A stretch of 64,000 nucleotides of DNA from Symmetrospora coprosmae (lineage: Eukaryota; Basidiomycota; Cystobasidiomycetes; Symmetrosporaceae): NCBI GenBank assembly GCA_008802785.1, contig VUYT01000028.1, forward strand, positions 186,001 through 250,000, given 5' to 3'. Shown here one piece after another: positions 21,792-32,637 of the stretch. Within the stretch, counting starts at the first letter, position 1; every line of letters begins with the position of its first letter. The translations under genes were made by a program, and so were the position numbers. The notes beneath the pieces were generated by a model that worked only from the letters and a program-made list of their open reading frames with translations, searched no databases and was not told where the DNA came from.

Positions 21792-22956
21792 CCACCAGAC
21801 GACGCCAGTTTAAAGCTGCACGAATCGGTACTGTGTCCGTTGCGGACACTGTCCCGCGCGCACAGAAGGGTCGTTTCCAAGCCCTGGTTGTAGGCCATTC
21901 CTGGGAAAGGGCACAGCTACCAGTAGCACGCCGCCGAAAGGCCTAAGAATACAGTGTTTTGCTGTGCTAGCTCCGAGCAGGACTGCGACAGCATCTTGTG
22001 TGGACCGTGGATGGCGCCGGCCCTCGTCGAGTATCGGTTTACCGCTCGGCCTGCTCACATGAGAGCGCCGCTGGGGCGCCGGGGCGACGCCGCTCGATTC
22101 GACGAGGCGGTCACGCTCTGATGGTCTGGTGATATAGCAAGCCTCTGATTCGACAACAGGATTCCGTACATGAGCAGCGTGACGCGCGGTTGACGTCTCG
22201 TCGGCATGTGCGTTCCCGTGAGTCGATCGGGTTTTGATGGTCAGGCTTAAGCGCCACGCGAGCATGGCTGCCACGTTATCTCCACGATTGCGGGACTCAT
22301 TGCGGTGAGACTGACAAAGCTATTACGGCATCAGGCGAATCAGAAGGCGCTATCCGCAATAGAAAAGTGACGCATCAAACACCCGCTAACCTTCTTCGTC
22401 CCTGGCCTTTCTCCCTGTCCTCCCCCCTCCCCGCTTCGGTCTCCTCTCAGCTGCGGACGGCCAGACGTCCACCCGCAGACTGCTCAAAATTGACGTCAAT
22501 CCGATACTTGCGTACGAGGCACTCGGAGCGATTCTTCCATTCTGCCTCGCAGGGCGTACCGATTCAGCGCCGCTCTCCGCTCTCGCTGTACCTCCCGGCG
22601 GTCGCGCAGGCGTACTTCTCTGCCTCTCTGCCACTTCCCTTGCAGTGTGCAGTTTGAATGCAGTGAAGTAGCCACACTGGACCGTGCAGCACAACAGCAT
22701 ATCCAAGCGAGCTCACTTGCCACGACGTCTACCGCACGTGAAGTACAGACGCCGGACTACCGTCTGACAGCAGGCAGACGCCGTCTGTTGCTGCCAGCCT
22801 ACATCTGCAAGTCTAGCACGTTCGTCATCATAGCTCGCAAGGCCGAGATCGCGCTTCCAGCACAGCGCATGGCGAGCGGCCCGCCAACGGCAACATAGTG
22901 CACCCCCGCTGGCTCCGAAGTCCAGCTTGACGATTGTGACACATCGTTGGCCTTCC
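21792..22956. other. Long promoter region of the bZIP gene
   Basis: About 1.16 kb between two plus-strand genes without a recognisable coding region. Short CT-rich tracts occur at about 22390-22450 and 22560-22640. A long upstream region is common for regulated transcription-factor genes, and could contain a leader intron. The small open frames here are on both strands and have no protein-like content. Confidence 0.45.
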
Positions 22957-25188
22957 ATGCAAAGCACGGCGCAGCACAGCCATGCATCCGTAGAGCAGCA
23001 GCTACACGCCTCAAACGCAGGCGAGCTGTTTGACGTTGGCGAGCTAGCAGAGGGTCAGTACCCGCTGGAGCAGGGGGAACAGGTGGATGAACACCCTGCA
23101 ACCTTGTCGGCCGCACGGAACGATGACCAGCCGAAGATCAGTCGGAAAAGGGCGGCTGGGGCGCGCAGCCCGCCTGATCCGCTTGACGCATCCTCCGCGC
23201 CTGTTGAGGCAGCCAGCCAGGTGTGTTGTCTGACATGCCTGGCGAGAGGCGCACGCCGAGAAAGGCGGAATAGGAGAACTAACGGCATCGTATTGTGCGC
23301 TTGTGACAGGACGCGAGCGGGTCGGGCACACAGAGAGCGTCTAGCGCGAGGTCAGGCCCCGCTTCGACGGGCGGATCCGGCAGCGAAGCCCCTTCCGCTG
23401 CACCTGTCACAGTACGTCGGATCTCCCGGATCTAATCTCGACTATAATCCGTCGCATTCCTTGCTCACCTTGCTATCTACCTGTCTCGAGCAGAAACGGA
23501 CTCTTCAGAACCGGAAGGCCCAGCGTGAGTTCCGGGTACGCCGAGCGCACTACCTTAAAGAACTGGAGGAGCGAGTGCGGGGCTACGAGTCGGGGGGCCC
23601 TGGGAATGTGATGGAAATGCAGCAAACCATAGCTCACCTCGGGAGGGAGAACCAGTACCTGCGGAACGTAACAGATCGTCTGCAAGACGAGCTTCAAGCG
23701 GAGCGGGCGCAGTCGCACAGTCTACACGGACAGCTGCTCGAACTCCACACCCGGCTTCAGGACAGTCTTGCATCGTCGGGAGCTCCCAGACAGCAAGGGC
23801 TTACGGAAGGGTCGTCCCCAGGATACCAACAGCAGCCAACGCCGGCACGTCGCTTGCGTCTACAGGCGCTGCCGCAGTATTCGACGGGAAGCCAAGGAAA
23901 CTCGCAATCGCCCCTGGGCACGTCTGGGCCGGTAAATGCATTGACGCCTGAACAAACACGGGGGAGTTGGGCAATGCGGCCGCTGCCCGCTTTTCGGTCA
24001 ACCTTACACGGCGAGCCGTCTGGTCCTTCTCGCCAAATCCCCTCATCAACCTACCCGAGCGACACAGGCGAGAGTAACGGTCTCGCCGTAGTCCCAACAG
24101 CTACCTATGCTGCAGGCGCTGGACTTCCCGTCACGCCAACGACGGAAATCGTATCGCCCTTTCAGCGTGTGGTACAGCTTCTTCCGTCGACGCATGCCGT
24201 CGAACGAGAGTCGGCATCCGAGGCTGCACCGATGGGGGCATCGCAGCAGGATCCTGAGCCATACCAAACGTACAGTGGTTTGCCCGACGACCTGGCGGAG
24301 TTAAGTGACCCGCAGTTCTCATTAGACACACCGCCTCTGTCCTCTCCCGACCTTCCCTTGGAGTTGTCCACTGCCCAGCAACTCCGGCCGGCGACGTCAG
24401 CCTCGCAGCACATGCCAAGTCACGGTCAGGCTATGCCCAGTCCCGGTCAAGCAGACGAGATCGGCGTGTTTGGTTACTTCGATGATGGCGACTCCCGCAC
24501 CGTTCGCTTCAGCAGCGGCGAGGCTCCTGCTCCCAGTCACACATGGCTGCCTGCGGGTCCGCCCCTCGACCATGCTCGGGCACATCCTACCGAGCTACAA
24601 CCCACGGCGCCTCAGCGTATTCCTCCGACCGACATGGTCACATCCTGGAACCCATATGTCGTGGGTGTCACCTCTTATCCCGTTGTGGACGCTGGCTTTA
24701 CGCTTACAAGACCACAGCAGCCTCAAACGTCCGCTACGCTTGGATACCACACTCCGATGCCTGCTTCGCCAACTGTCGGCGCTGAAGGCGCTGGCCAAGC
24801 GAGCTGGGCGCTGCCTGCCGCAGCGGACCCCATGCCTAGTCCTCCGCTCTACATGACCCAGCATCATCAGCAACCAACGCCGCAGTCGCAGTCGCAGTCG
24901 TACGCACTGAGTTCACAGCAGCAGTACCCATCACATGTCCTCGCGCGGTCCATTCCGCAAGCAAAGGCGCCGCGTCAAGCCTATCAAAGGGCACCGACGC
25001 CGCACCCAAGGCCTCGGCCCCGCATCGACCGGACTATCTCTCTGCAATCGATACCAACGCCGGCTCCCAGTACATCTGGGCTCGTGGACGATATCTCTCG
25101 GCCAAGTACGGGCAGCAGCGTTGCCTTCATTTCGTCTCAACCCACCCAGAAACAGATGGAGTACTCCAGCATATCTAACACGCCGTGA
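22957..25188 (+). CDS. bZIP transcription factor, fungal AP-1-like basic region
   Basis: Three exons. The start at 22957 (MQSTAQHSHASVEQQLHASN) is the first ATG in the open frame. A small middle exon (about 23310-23411, DASGSGTQRASSARSG) joins in phase 0. The third exon starts with the DNA-contacting basic region KRTLQNRKAQREFRVRRAHY, directly followed by LKELEERVRGYE and a leucine-zipper continuation (MQQTIAHLGRENQYLRNVTD, LQDELQAERAQSHSLHGQLL). The N-x-x-A-Q-x-x-F-R core is that of Yap/Pap1 factors, which bind TTAC/GTAA-type sites in stress responses. The remaining 500 residues are disordered and rich in Pro, Ser, Gln and Thr, a likely activation region. I see no obvious Cys-rich redox domain of the Yap1 type, so the regulation by oxidation typical of Yap1 is not supported here. 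Confidence 0.85.
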   Translation: MQSTAQHSHASVEQQLHASNAGELFDVGELAEGQYPLEQGEQVDEHPATLSAARNDDQPKISRKRAAGARSPPDPLDASSAPVEAASQVCCLTCLARGARRERRNRRTNGIVLCACDRTRAGRAHRERLARGQAPLRRADPAAKPLPLHLSQYVGSPGSNLDYNPSHSLLTLLSTCLEQKRTLQNRKAQREFRVRRAHYLKELEERVRGYESGGPGNVMEMQQTIAHLGRENQYLRNVTDRLQDELQAERAQSHSLHGQLLELHTRLQDSLASSGAPRQQGLTEGSSPGYQQQPTPARRLRLQALPQYSTGSQGNSQSPLGTSGPVNALTPEQTRGSWAMRPLPAFRSTLHGEPSGPSRQIPSSTYPSDTGESNGLAVVPTATYAAGAGLPVTPTTEIVSPFQRVVQLLPSTHAVERESASEAAPMGASQQDPEPYQTYSGLPDDLAELSDPQFSLDTPPLSSPDLPLELSTAQQLRPATSASQHMPSHGQAMPSPGQADEIGVFGYFDDGDSRTVRFSSGEAPAPSHTWLPAGPPLDHARAHPTELQPTAPQRIPPTDMVTSWNPYVVGVTSYPVVDAGFTLTRPQQPQTSATLGYHTPMPASPTVGAEGAGQASWALPAAADPMPSPPLYMTQHHQQPTPQSQSQSYALSSQQQYPSHVLARSIPQAKAPRQAYQRAPTPHPRPRPRIDRTISLQSIPTPAPSTSGLVDDISRPSTGSSVAFISSQPTQKQMEYSSISNTP

Positions 25189-25387
25189 TCAGTGCATGCA
25201 GGCAGCCGTACCCTATCAGTGCCACCTCAGTGTATACCCTGGCTGCCTCCCATTCCACCGAAGCTCAGCTGTCCAGCATATGTCCGATCAAGCCAGTAAT
25301 CACTATGTAGCATGAGTCCTGGCAGATGCAATGACAACGTCCGTTCTTACGTCTACAACAACAAGTGTACTGCCCGTAGGGCGGAGT

Positions 25388-27283
25388 CTAGCCTTGCGGT
25401 GGACTGCTGACGATAAGGTTCGGGCACAACTGGGCGACGATGAGGTCTAGCACAAACAAGAATAGTTGGATGTTGCAGAACTGACTCGAGAAAGGGTCGA
25501 GAAGGTCGGCCGCTAGCTGCTTGGTAGCCGCTTCTGGCGGAACTCCCGGCATCAGGTAAGGCAGTAACGATGCTGAAGCATCAGGTGACAGTCGTCAGCT
25601 GGCCGTGCGCCTGGCTTTGCAATGAAGACGCGACATACCGGGTATTGCGGCCTCTACAGCCGCATACGCGCGCTCCTGAATTGCTATCTGCTCGTCGGGC
25701 GTTGGGTCTGGCACACTGGTCGCTGGGTAGCCGCCGGGGAACAGGCCGGTCTCTACCGCTGCAAGAAACTTCGAAACGGTCAAATTGGTAAGGATGCGGG
25801 TGTGTAGGACGTGTACCACGACTCTGGGTAGATTGGGCAGGGGCAAAGGTCAGGGCCGTCTCGTCCACATGGGGCGTTGCGCTTGATCCTGCACCCACTT
25901 GTCCAAAACAGGCGAGGCGATGGATGTGCCAGTCAGAGCCGCCCAACGCAGCTGATCCAGTACCTGCCGGCTGCCTTCGCCTGCTCGAACAAAGGTGAAC
26001 CCCAGCTGAATAGGCGCGGCGACCAGCTGCTGGCAGGCCGGTGGGCGACGAGTCGACGCAAGCGAGGTTGTTACGAGCAGCGAGAGCGAGGCAAAGACGG
26101 CAGTCATCCGGAAGAACAGGATCGGCAGATTGGCCAAGACGGAGCCGAATCTAGCGGTCCATGGCTGGTCGGCCTCACGAGACGTTTCTGTGGCAGTCTT
26201 GCGCTCCAGCAGCGGATGGGTCGGCTTCTGCTCCAGCGCCTTTACGACGAGATTGTATATAAACCAGGGCTGAGCGACCTTGTTAAAGACGCCAGCGAGG
26301 ATAATGCCGACGATGACCTCGCGGACAACGCTGCGCTCCGTCTCGGCCGCATAGTCCTCTTCGGGAAGGAACTCCTTGAGGAGCGCTTCGACAAGGGCGC
26401 GGACGTATTCCGCGTTCATGCATGGCGGGAGCTTCTCTGCACTTCCTGCTCCTTCACCCGTCTCCACGAGATGCGGCGAGAACATGGGTGAGGAGGCGAC
26501 GGCCGCGTGCGGCTGCAGCGAGTGGAAAAGGACCTCGAGAGTCGATATTGGCACCGTAGAAGCATCCGGGGCGGACCCGTGGGTGTTGGCGTGGTGGCCA
26601 GGCAGCCGAATGCCTGCGCCGTACGCTGAGGCGCTCGCGACCTCTTCCTCAGCGCGTCGATAGTCGCGCACGTGCCGCTCGAGCACCCTGGGCAACGAGG
26701 CAAAGACGAGGCGGACGATATCGACCGGCGGACCTGCAGCTCGAGTCTTCGGCTTGTTGTCATCGCTCGCAGCTTCGTCATCTCTGCCCTCATCCACCTC
26801 CGCCGTCTGCGCTTCGCCGCCATGACCAGAGTTCTGTGAGCTGACTCCTGGGACGACGACGAGCTTGGCCTCGATGCGGCGAAAGACTGCGCTTGCGATG
26901 CGCACAATCTCGAGGAAGAAGGCCCTGTCGCGTGATATTTTGCTGTACCAGGGCGTGATGAATCCTCTGCAGATGAGCGCAAGGAGCGAGTAGAGCTGGA
27001 CGTCGAGCGCCTCTGTGCCCGGCGTGGCGAGGATGCGCGGCGGCCGCTCCGCCGTATTACTAGGGAAGAACAGGCGCCGGTAGAGTGGGACGGGCCCTCC
27101 TTCGCCCGTAGATGCATGGGCAGCAGCAGCAGCAGCTCCGCTTGCCGCTGTCACCGTTCTGCCGCTGCTCGTGAGGCCCTCGCCAAGCTGCTTTACGCGG
27201 ATCCCGCCTGTTGGCCGACGGAGGCGCTCATGCTGCGGCAGTGGCATTTGCGATGCGTGCACACCGGCTGGTACTCGCGCCAT
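25388..27283 (-). CDS. PXA-domain (PX-associated) membrane-trafficking protein
   Basis: Three exons. After a basic Ala/Gly-rich N-terminus the PXA domain starts near residue 68 (LYRRLFFPSNTAERPPRILA), with the hallmark LYSLLALICRGFITPWYSKI then FFLEIVRIASAVFRRIEAKL, and VDIVRLVFASLPRVLERHVR. Two hydrophobic stretches follow: VVREVIVGIILAGVFNKVAQ and LPILFFRMTAVFASLSLLVT. The spliced C-terminus reads VVHVLHTRILTNLTVSKFLA, then LLPYLMPGVPPEAATKQL and FVLDLIVAQLCPNL. PXA domains occur in sorting nexins (Snx13/14/19/25, yeast Mdm1) at ER-vacuole or ER-lipid droplet contacts; here I see no PX or RGS domain, which is typical of the short fungal PXA-only proteins. The 3' introns are 25570-25636 and 25826-25871, approximately, and both restore phase. 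Confidence 0.75.
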
Positions 27284-27527
27284 TAGAGCCTTGCTAGTGC
27301 TGCTATGGCACCGGCATTGTGGGCTGTCAGCGGCGCACCCGGCGTGCGGAGGAAAGAGGCAATGACGGCCTCGACGCTCCAGCCGCGTCCAGGACCTCTT
27401 GCGAGTCGGGCGGGCGACAAGGCGACAATGACCTCGGGAACGAATGTTGGTATGCGGCAGTCACTACTTCTATACATTGGTCTTCCTCTCCGCATTCAGC
27501 GCCCGCATTTAGGCAAACTCTCGCAGG

Positions 27528-29254
27528 TCATTTGCCAGGCGCCCACTTCTTCTTGAGCTTCGGCCATACGTACCGCAGTCCGCGAATGGGCCCGACGCTG
27601 ACCACGCCTTTTGCAGATTGCGAGAAAGCAGGCCTGCCCACGATCATCTGTACGGCTGCGTGTGCGTGCAGAATGGCCGACGAGGTCAAGATCAGCATCA
27701 GCTTGCCAATCGCCCGCATCTGACACTGCTCAACCTGGTGCAGGCTACCACCCACTCTTGTCCACGCTCTGCTTGAAATTGCCCTGCGCTACAATCTTTG
27801 TCCAGAGGGCCGTCTCTTCTGACAAGCTGGCCTTCTTCTCGCCAGCTCCGGCACTACCAGACGAGGCACCTTCGACTGTCTTGCCGAGCGCCGCGTTCCA
27901 ATTCAGCTCCCGCTGATACTGACCGTGCAGGGCGCCCTTGAGCCGGGCAGGCAGGCGCTTGGCGAGGTCTGCCTTGGCTCGCGGACTGACGTCCTGTCGT
28001 ATGCTGCCGGAGCCTTCTGGACCCATGAACGAGATGTGCTTGTGGAACGAGCGGAGGATGGGCTGGTACAGGCGCTGGAACTGCTCGCCTTGCGCTGCGA
28101 CAATATTCTTGACTTTGTTCGGGTTCTCGCCGACCGCCATGCGGAAATCGCCTCGGTAGCTGAGGGCGGCTACCTCGGTGTAGAGATCCTCCTCGCTGAA
28201 CGTCTCGGGCAGCAGCAGGAGTGCAGTCCGTACCGCGCTCGAGAGGTTGACCTGCGCAGCGAGGCGGGCGCGCGGCTCGTCCCGGAGCACGCGCACAGGC
28301 TTGTGCAGCCTGCCTGCGAGATACAGCGTCTCCCAATCGAGCAAGTCTCGCACGAGGCTATCGACGGATACGACGCCATACTTGATGATGCGACCGCGCA
28401 CCAGGCACTCGACATTGAACCAGACCGAAGCGCCCACGCGCGTCTGCAAGATGCTGATGATATTGGAGCCCAGCATGCGCGCGAGGAGTGAGTAGTGCTC
28501 CTTGTTCTGATGTATGTTGAGCGCGTGCCAGTGGCTTGGGTGAGACACGGCAAAGACGAAGTCGAGCATGGGCTTGTCCTGCGGCAGGGGCTGGAATCAG
28601 CCGCACGCATTTTCCGGCGGGCAGAAGAGCATGCAGACATGCCTTGTCCGAGTACCCTGCCTGTTTCAATACTCCGCTCCCGTACGCAAACGCATACCGG
28701 ATAGGCGCGCGGAAGTGAGCAACGATGGACTCGAGGTCGCGCTGAAGCTCTTCGTCCGCTCCCTGCAGCCCTCCCTCCAGCCCCACGCCCTGATTGAGTG
28801 CACGCGCATCCTGATTGTGCCCGAATGTATCAGGAAGATCCGGCGCATATGCAGCATGCTGCGGAGATCCGGGCGGAGGCGGTTGCCGGCTCGCTACGCT
28901 GCGGGACAGCGGCGCACTCGAGCTGGCGTCTTTGCCAGAGCTGGCCGAGGAAGAGACCGTGGAAGAAGTCCTTGATGGCGAGGCTGTCGAGGTCAGACCA
29001 GGTGCTGTGGATAACGGCGGAGGTGGTGGTGGTCCGGCGAAGTTGTTGTGCCAGTACTCGCGAGCTTCGCTGGCGTAGGTCCGGCGTGCACACGGAAAAG
29101 CAGCAGCAACAGCCGGAGCGTTGTAGCCTAGTCTGCGCGCATGAGACCGTGCAGACGTGCTGGCTGCGGTGGGACCGAAGCGACCCGCTGCTGCTGCTGC
29201 TGCTGCTGCCGTACTAGCTGCTGCTGCCGTGCCTGCTACCGACCATGCCGTCAT
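27528..29254 (-). CDS. TAM41: Mitochondrial CDP-diacylglycerol synthase / translocator assembly protein TAM41
   Basis: TAM41 makes CDP-diacylglycerol from phosphatidic acid on the matrix side of the inner membrane, the first step to cardiolipin. Exons 29254-28643, 28578-27766 and 27719-27528 give 538 residues. The N-terminus is a presequence with a poly-Ala run encoded by a CTG-type repeat at about 29187-29210, ending near RRTYAS. The nucleotidyltransferase core reads IRYAFAYGSGVLKQAGYS, then KPMLDFVFAVSHPSHWHALN, with GSG and the D in MLDF as expected catalytic elements. YGVVSVDSLVRDLLDWETLY, FRMAVGENPNKVKNIV and LPARLKGAL follow. The third exon carries the family's C-terminus (FSQSAKGVVSVGPIRGLRYV). 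The first intron, 28579-28642, begins GCATGT rather than GT. The alternative upstream ATG is at 29269. Confidence 0.92.
28579..28642 (-). other. GC-AG intron in TAM41
   Basis: 64-base intron with donor AAG|GCATGT and acceptor CCGCAG|GAC. It is the only placement that keeps the conserved residues on both sides (KQAGYSDK and DKPMLDF) in one frame. Confidence 0.75.
29187..29210. repeat. (CTG)8 trinucleotide run coding poly-Ala in TAM41 presequence
   Basis: Eight consecutive CTG units on the plus strand, read as GCA/GCAG-type alanine codons on the minus strand within the mitochondrial targeting region. Likely length-variable and functionally neutral. Confidence 0.85.
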
Positions 29255-29647
29255 TCTGCAGGGGAGCAAGCTACAAGGAAGCTGCGGGAGACGAGGCGCG
29301 GCGCGTCAATGGAGGCTTGAGGTCAGACCGCATAATCTGGCACTTTTCGCTCACCGGTCCTGCCATGGCATCTTACGCTCGTGCAGCTTCGTGTCCAGTC
29401 GGAGCTGCGGCAAGGGGGCATTCTCGTACAGCTTCATCCATCCGGACTGTCATCCCTCACACAGCTGCAGCGCATGCACTGCCTCTATTGCTTGCACAGA
29501 CCCGCTGACAACAGGCTGCTGGAAAGTACGAATGGGTGAGAGGTCTACGAGTACAGGACAAGGTCATCCGGCGGCGCGTCTGGCCGACAGGCAGGTGTTA
29601 AGGCTACATGGAACTGCGTTGAGGAACATGCTTGAGTTGCGCTTTGT
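29255..29647. other. Spacer, TAM41 promoter side
   Basis: About 390 bases between two minus-strand genes. It contains the 3' end of the upstream unknown gene's transcript and the TAM41 promoter. The plus-strand open frames here have no recognisable features. Confidence 0.4.
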
Positions 29648-30613
29648 CTAAATTTGCCAAGGCCCGGCATCGTAGTCCTTCTGGCATTTTGTGAGGAGGT
29701 CGACCGCGGGAGTGATGAAGTCGCCTCCTGGTTGTGGAGTAGAGGTCAGGTACGTCCGCGCAAGCGGTGATTGCTCCTACGATCCGATCGAATAGTATGT
29801 CAACGTTTGCCTACAGTGCGGTCCTGATCAAGCCGGGACACCCACCTTGCAAGCCGAGGTGATACTCTGGTACAGCTCCGCGAGGGCAGGATGTTCGGCA
29901 ATCGGGCCTCCGATGCCGATGCAATGGCTGCCAAGAGAGGAGCGATGCATCATTTAGTACGAGTGTACGCACTGCTAATCTTTGACAGTCAGCGCAGCTA
30001 GACTTACTGTCGGCGAGCGCCGAGCAGGGAGCGCATCTGCTCCAAACTGCGTTGATTTTCCGAGGAGACACTGTAGAGGGGCGTGGTCGGACGACACCGT
30101 CAGCTCAGCACAAGGAGCTGAGAAGGCCTTCCTCCCGATGGCCGAGTGCCGTCGAAGAACAAGGACGCACAAAAGGCAGGACAAGTCGATGGCGAGCTCG
30201 TCCCGGACGCCGGATAGCAGCTCGAGTACGAATTCCTTCACGCTTTCGGGCTCGACGAACTCGGATATGAGCGGGTGGTGCGTGTCGAGCATGATCATGA
30301 GTACTCGAACTTGTTGTACTTCGGGCGACGGCAGAGTCAGAGCAGTCGAGACCGAGTCGACGCTCGTAAAGGAGGAAGACGAAGGTGAGTGGAGGGCGGG
30401 CGAGCTTGTCGGAGAATACCACGTCGTTTGCGAGGGCGAGTAGCGCCCTGCAGCATTGGCTGATGTGGAGGCCGATGAGAGGTTGCTGCTGCGGTGACGT
30501 CGGCGCTCGGCTCTGCCTGCGTCTGTGCTGCCTGCGCTGCTCCTTCGGCTGCCGCTGCTCCCGCTCCTCCTGATCTCGGAGGCCATGCCATCCTGGTGAT
30601 GATACTGGTTCAT
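29648..30613 (-). CDS. Conserved-looking protein of unknown function, Ser-rich N-terminus
   Basis: Four exons were resolved by phase. Exon 1 begins MNQYHHQDGMASEIRRSGSS, is Ser/Arg-rich for 100 residues, then becomes ordered (VQQVRVLMIMLDTHHPLISE, ESVKEFVLELLSGVRDELAI). A GTGCGT donor inside the next codons joins to VSSENQRSLEQMRSLLGARR, then HCIGIGGPIAEHPALAELYQ, and finally EQSPLARTYLTSTPQPGGDF with ITPAVDLLTKCQKDYDAGPW at the end. The ordered parts read like a conserved helical protein, and four independent splice junctions keep one frame, so I am confident that it is a gene. I do not recognise the family and propose no function. Confidence 0.62.
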
Positions 30614-30890
30614 TGTAGGTGTTCTCTGTCCATGGCCATGCGAAGAACAAGGGTCGCAAAGGATAGCTGCAGGATGCTTCCTTCGCCGAGGATGAGAACA
30701 AGAAGAAGAGCTCGGAGTGAGGCATTTCATGACAGAGCGTAGGCGGAGCTCCGGGGCTGCACGTGCTCGACCTTGGCTGCGACTCACCGAGACCAAAGGC
30801 CAGAGAGGACGTGGTCAGCATCCTGCTAACGGCTGCTGTCATAGGATCAGTATGATACGTCACAAAGAGCTCTCTGTGCTGGCGCGAAGA

Positions 30891-31326
30891 TTACTGCTCG
30901 GGCATGTCTGGCTCGCCGCCGCTCATGCCGGCGACCTCCAGCTGCAAGTCAAAGAAAGCTCCTGCGACCACAGCCCACTCGTCCGCAGCTTGGAGGCTGT
31001 GGGGCCTCTGCCGGACTTCCTGCACCCTCTGGCAGTGTATCTCGTATACTAGAATATCACTGATGCGATGGTACCGGATCGCCGACGAAGAACTAGCTGG
31101 CTGGACGTCCAGGCCCGTGGCTGAACCGGTTCGCAGCTGAACTTCAGCCCGGGCCTGCGAATGTTTGGGCAACAAGTGAACAGAGACTGACTACTGTATC
31201 GCAGTTGACGCTGACGCTATTCCAAAGACTCTCGATGTTCGTCCCCAAATACTCACCGATGCCCTTCTTTCCCGTTTTCACCTCGTGCACACCCAGATCT
31301 CTCAGCTCACCATACAGCCACTGCAA
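30891..31326 (-). CDS. Possible small gene, 5' end unresolved
   Basis: Two stretches look coding on the minus strand: QWLYGELRDLGVHEVKTGKK followed by GIGEYLGTNIESLWNS (31326 downward), and a second exon with YHRISDILVYEIHCQRVQEV and HSLQAADEWAVVAGAFFDLQ to a stop at 30891-30893. An intron with acceptor at about 31148 joins them. The first codon shown is not ATG; a stop lies in frame just upstream, and an acceptor (TTGCAG) sits exactly there, so a first exon farther upstream is needed. One candidate would start at 31414, overlapping the divergent gene's ATG. No family recognised. Confidence 0.42.
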
Positions 31327-31412
31327 GACATTTCCCGGCTATCCAGCTCGTCGTCTGCCAAACCATTTGCTCAGCTCTCACTCCCCCGTCCCTTAGTAAC
31401 ACCGCCTGAATC

Positions 31413-32637
31413 ATGCCATCATACACAATCACCGCTGCAGCCCTCCTGGCCATCCCTGGAGCCTTCGCCTATGTCACTGGCGTCGACCCAGTGCACCCGC
31501 CGCACCAGACCGAGGAGGGCCAGTACGGCTACAATGAGTCAGTTCAGTGTCGCTGTCGTTATAGGGGCAGTGGGAGCTGACAGAATGGCAATTTTAGCTG
31601 CTACAAGTACCCAGACTCGCGAGACGCAAAGTGTCAGAGTAAGTGCTACCCACATCGCTGCGTCTTTAATTGCGGCAGCTGACCTACACGGTTTGTATAG
31701 CCGTCCACATCGAGTCTCTGGACGACTTGTCAGCGCATCTCAGGTTCCGATGTGCCCACTTGTGCGATCGCTGACGTTCCTCCTTGCCCTTGCAGCTGCC
31801 TATGGGCGCCGCCGCAGTATGGCACTGTCGGCGACACTGAGCGGTACGAGGTGGCCTGGTGCACGAAAGCGCGCCACGGGGCGCGCCTCATACCCGCGGG
31901 TACCATCACTGGCGCGCACGTGGTTCACACGAGCAAATACATTCAGATCACGGGCACGCTCAACCAGCGCAACCTCAACATTCCGGAGGGCGACAGCGGC
32001 GGAGAGCTCGACCCTTCTGGCGCGGATGGCAAGGGCAACCCCATCGGAGGGATTGTCGTGGGTCCGGGCAAGGACGGTAACATGATTCAGTTCAATCGCT
32101 GGACGCAGTTCGTGGGCAGTAGTATGGTGAGCTACGGAGAATCCAGAGTGTGGGTGTGCAAGGGCACGCGCTGACTTGTCTCGCCCGACAGTTCTGCATT
32201 CGCGCGTGCTACCCCGGCGGCGACGATTACAAGATGTGCGAGCACATCTACGACACGGAAGGCTGCGAATGTGAGTAGCACCAGGTACTGCCGATCCATC
32301 CGTCTCATCGACTGACAAGCAACGCTATCACAGGGAACATGCCCGCAAACTACGACTCCGGCACATTCGAGTCCTGCCAAGGGGACAATGACCAGCCCAT
32401 GTGGGTCATGACTCTCTGAATCGTCCGCTAAAAGTGACTAGCAACTGATGAGCCGTTTGATTCCTCCACAGGGGCGTCTACCGTCAGCCTGACGGCAGCG
32501 AGAGCACCTTCCATCACGGCGATGCCCACACTCCCGGCCCGCACCCCGCCGCAGCTTCGTCACAGTGCACGCGGGAATCGACCATCCCTCCTGCTTCCTA
32601 CCCTACTGGCATGAGCAAGGTCAAGCGCATGGTCTAG
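31413..32637 (+). CDS. Secreted glycoprotein of the fungal 'macrophage-activating glycoprotein' type
   Basis: A signal peptide is clear (MPSYTITAAALLAIPGAFAY). Several short introns are needed. The mature protein then reads CYKYPDSRDAKCQ, a VHIESLDD segment spliced to CLWAPPQYGTVGDTERYEVA, WCTKARHGARLIPAGTITGA, YIQITGTLNQRNLNIPEGDS, GGELDPSGADGKGNPIGGIV, FCIRACYPGGDDYKMCEHIY, GCEWNMPANYDSGTFESCQG and HPAAASSQC. The order 'D.FC.W.PP....+.DTE..EVAWCTK', 'GGELDP.GADG.GNPIGG', 'FC.RAC.PG....+C.HIYD..GC.WNMPANY..G.FESC' is that of a conserved extracellular family widespread in basidiomycetes and often annotated with this name. Its biological role is not established. At least eight cysteines suggest disulphide stabilisation in the cell wall or medium. 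Confidence 0.8.

Noticed and set aside
22367-22898. Small plus- and minus-strand frames upstream of the bZIP gene
   Set aside because: Short, overlapping on both strands, without motif or splice support.
27283-27495. Minus-strand frame just upstream of the PXA gene (VPEVIVALSPARLARG...)
   Set aside because: It ends in a stop next to the PXA ATG in another frame, no donor joins them, and it has no recognised content; treated as spacer.
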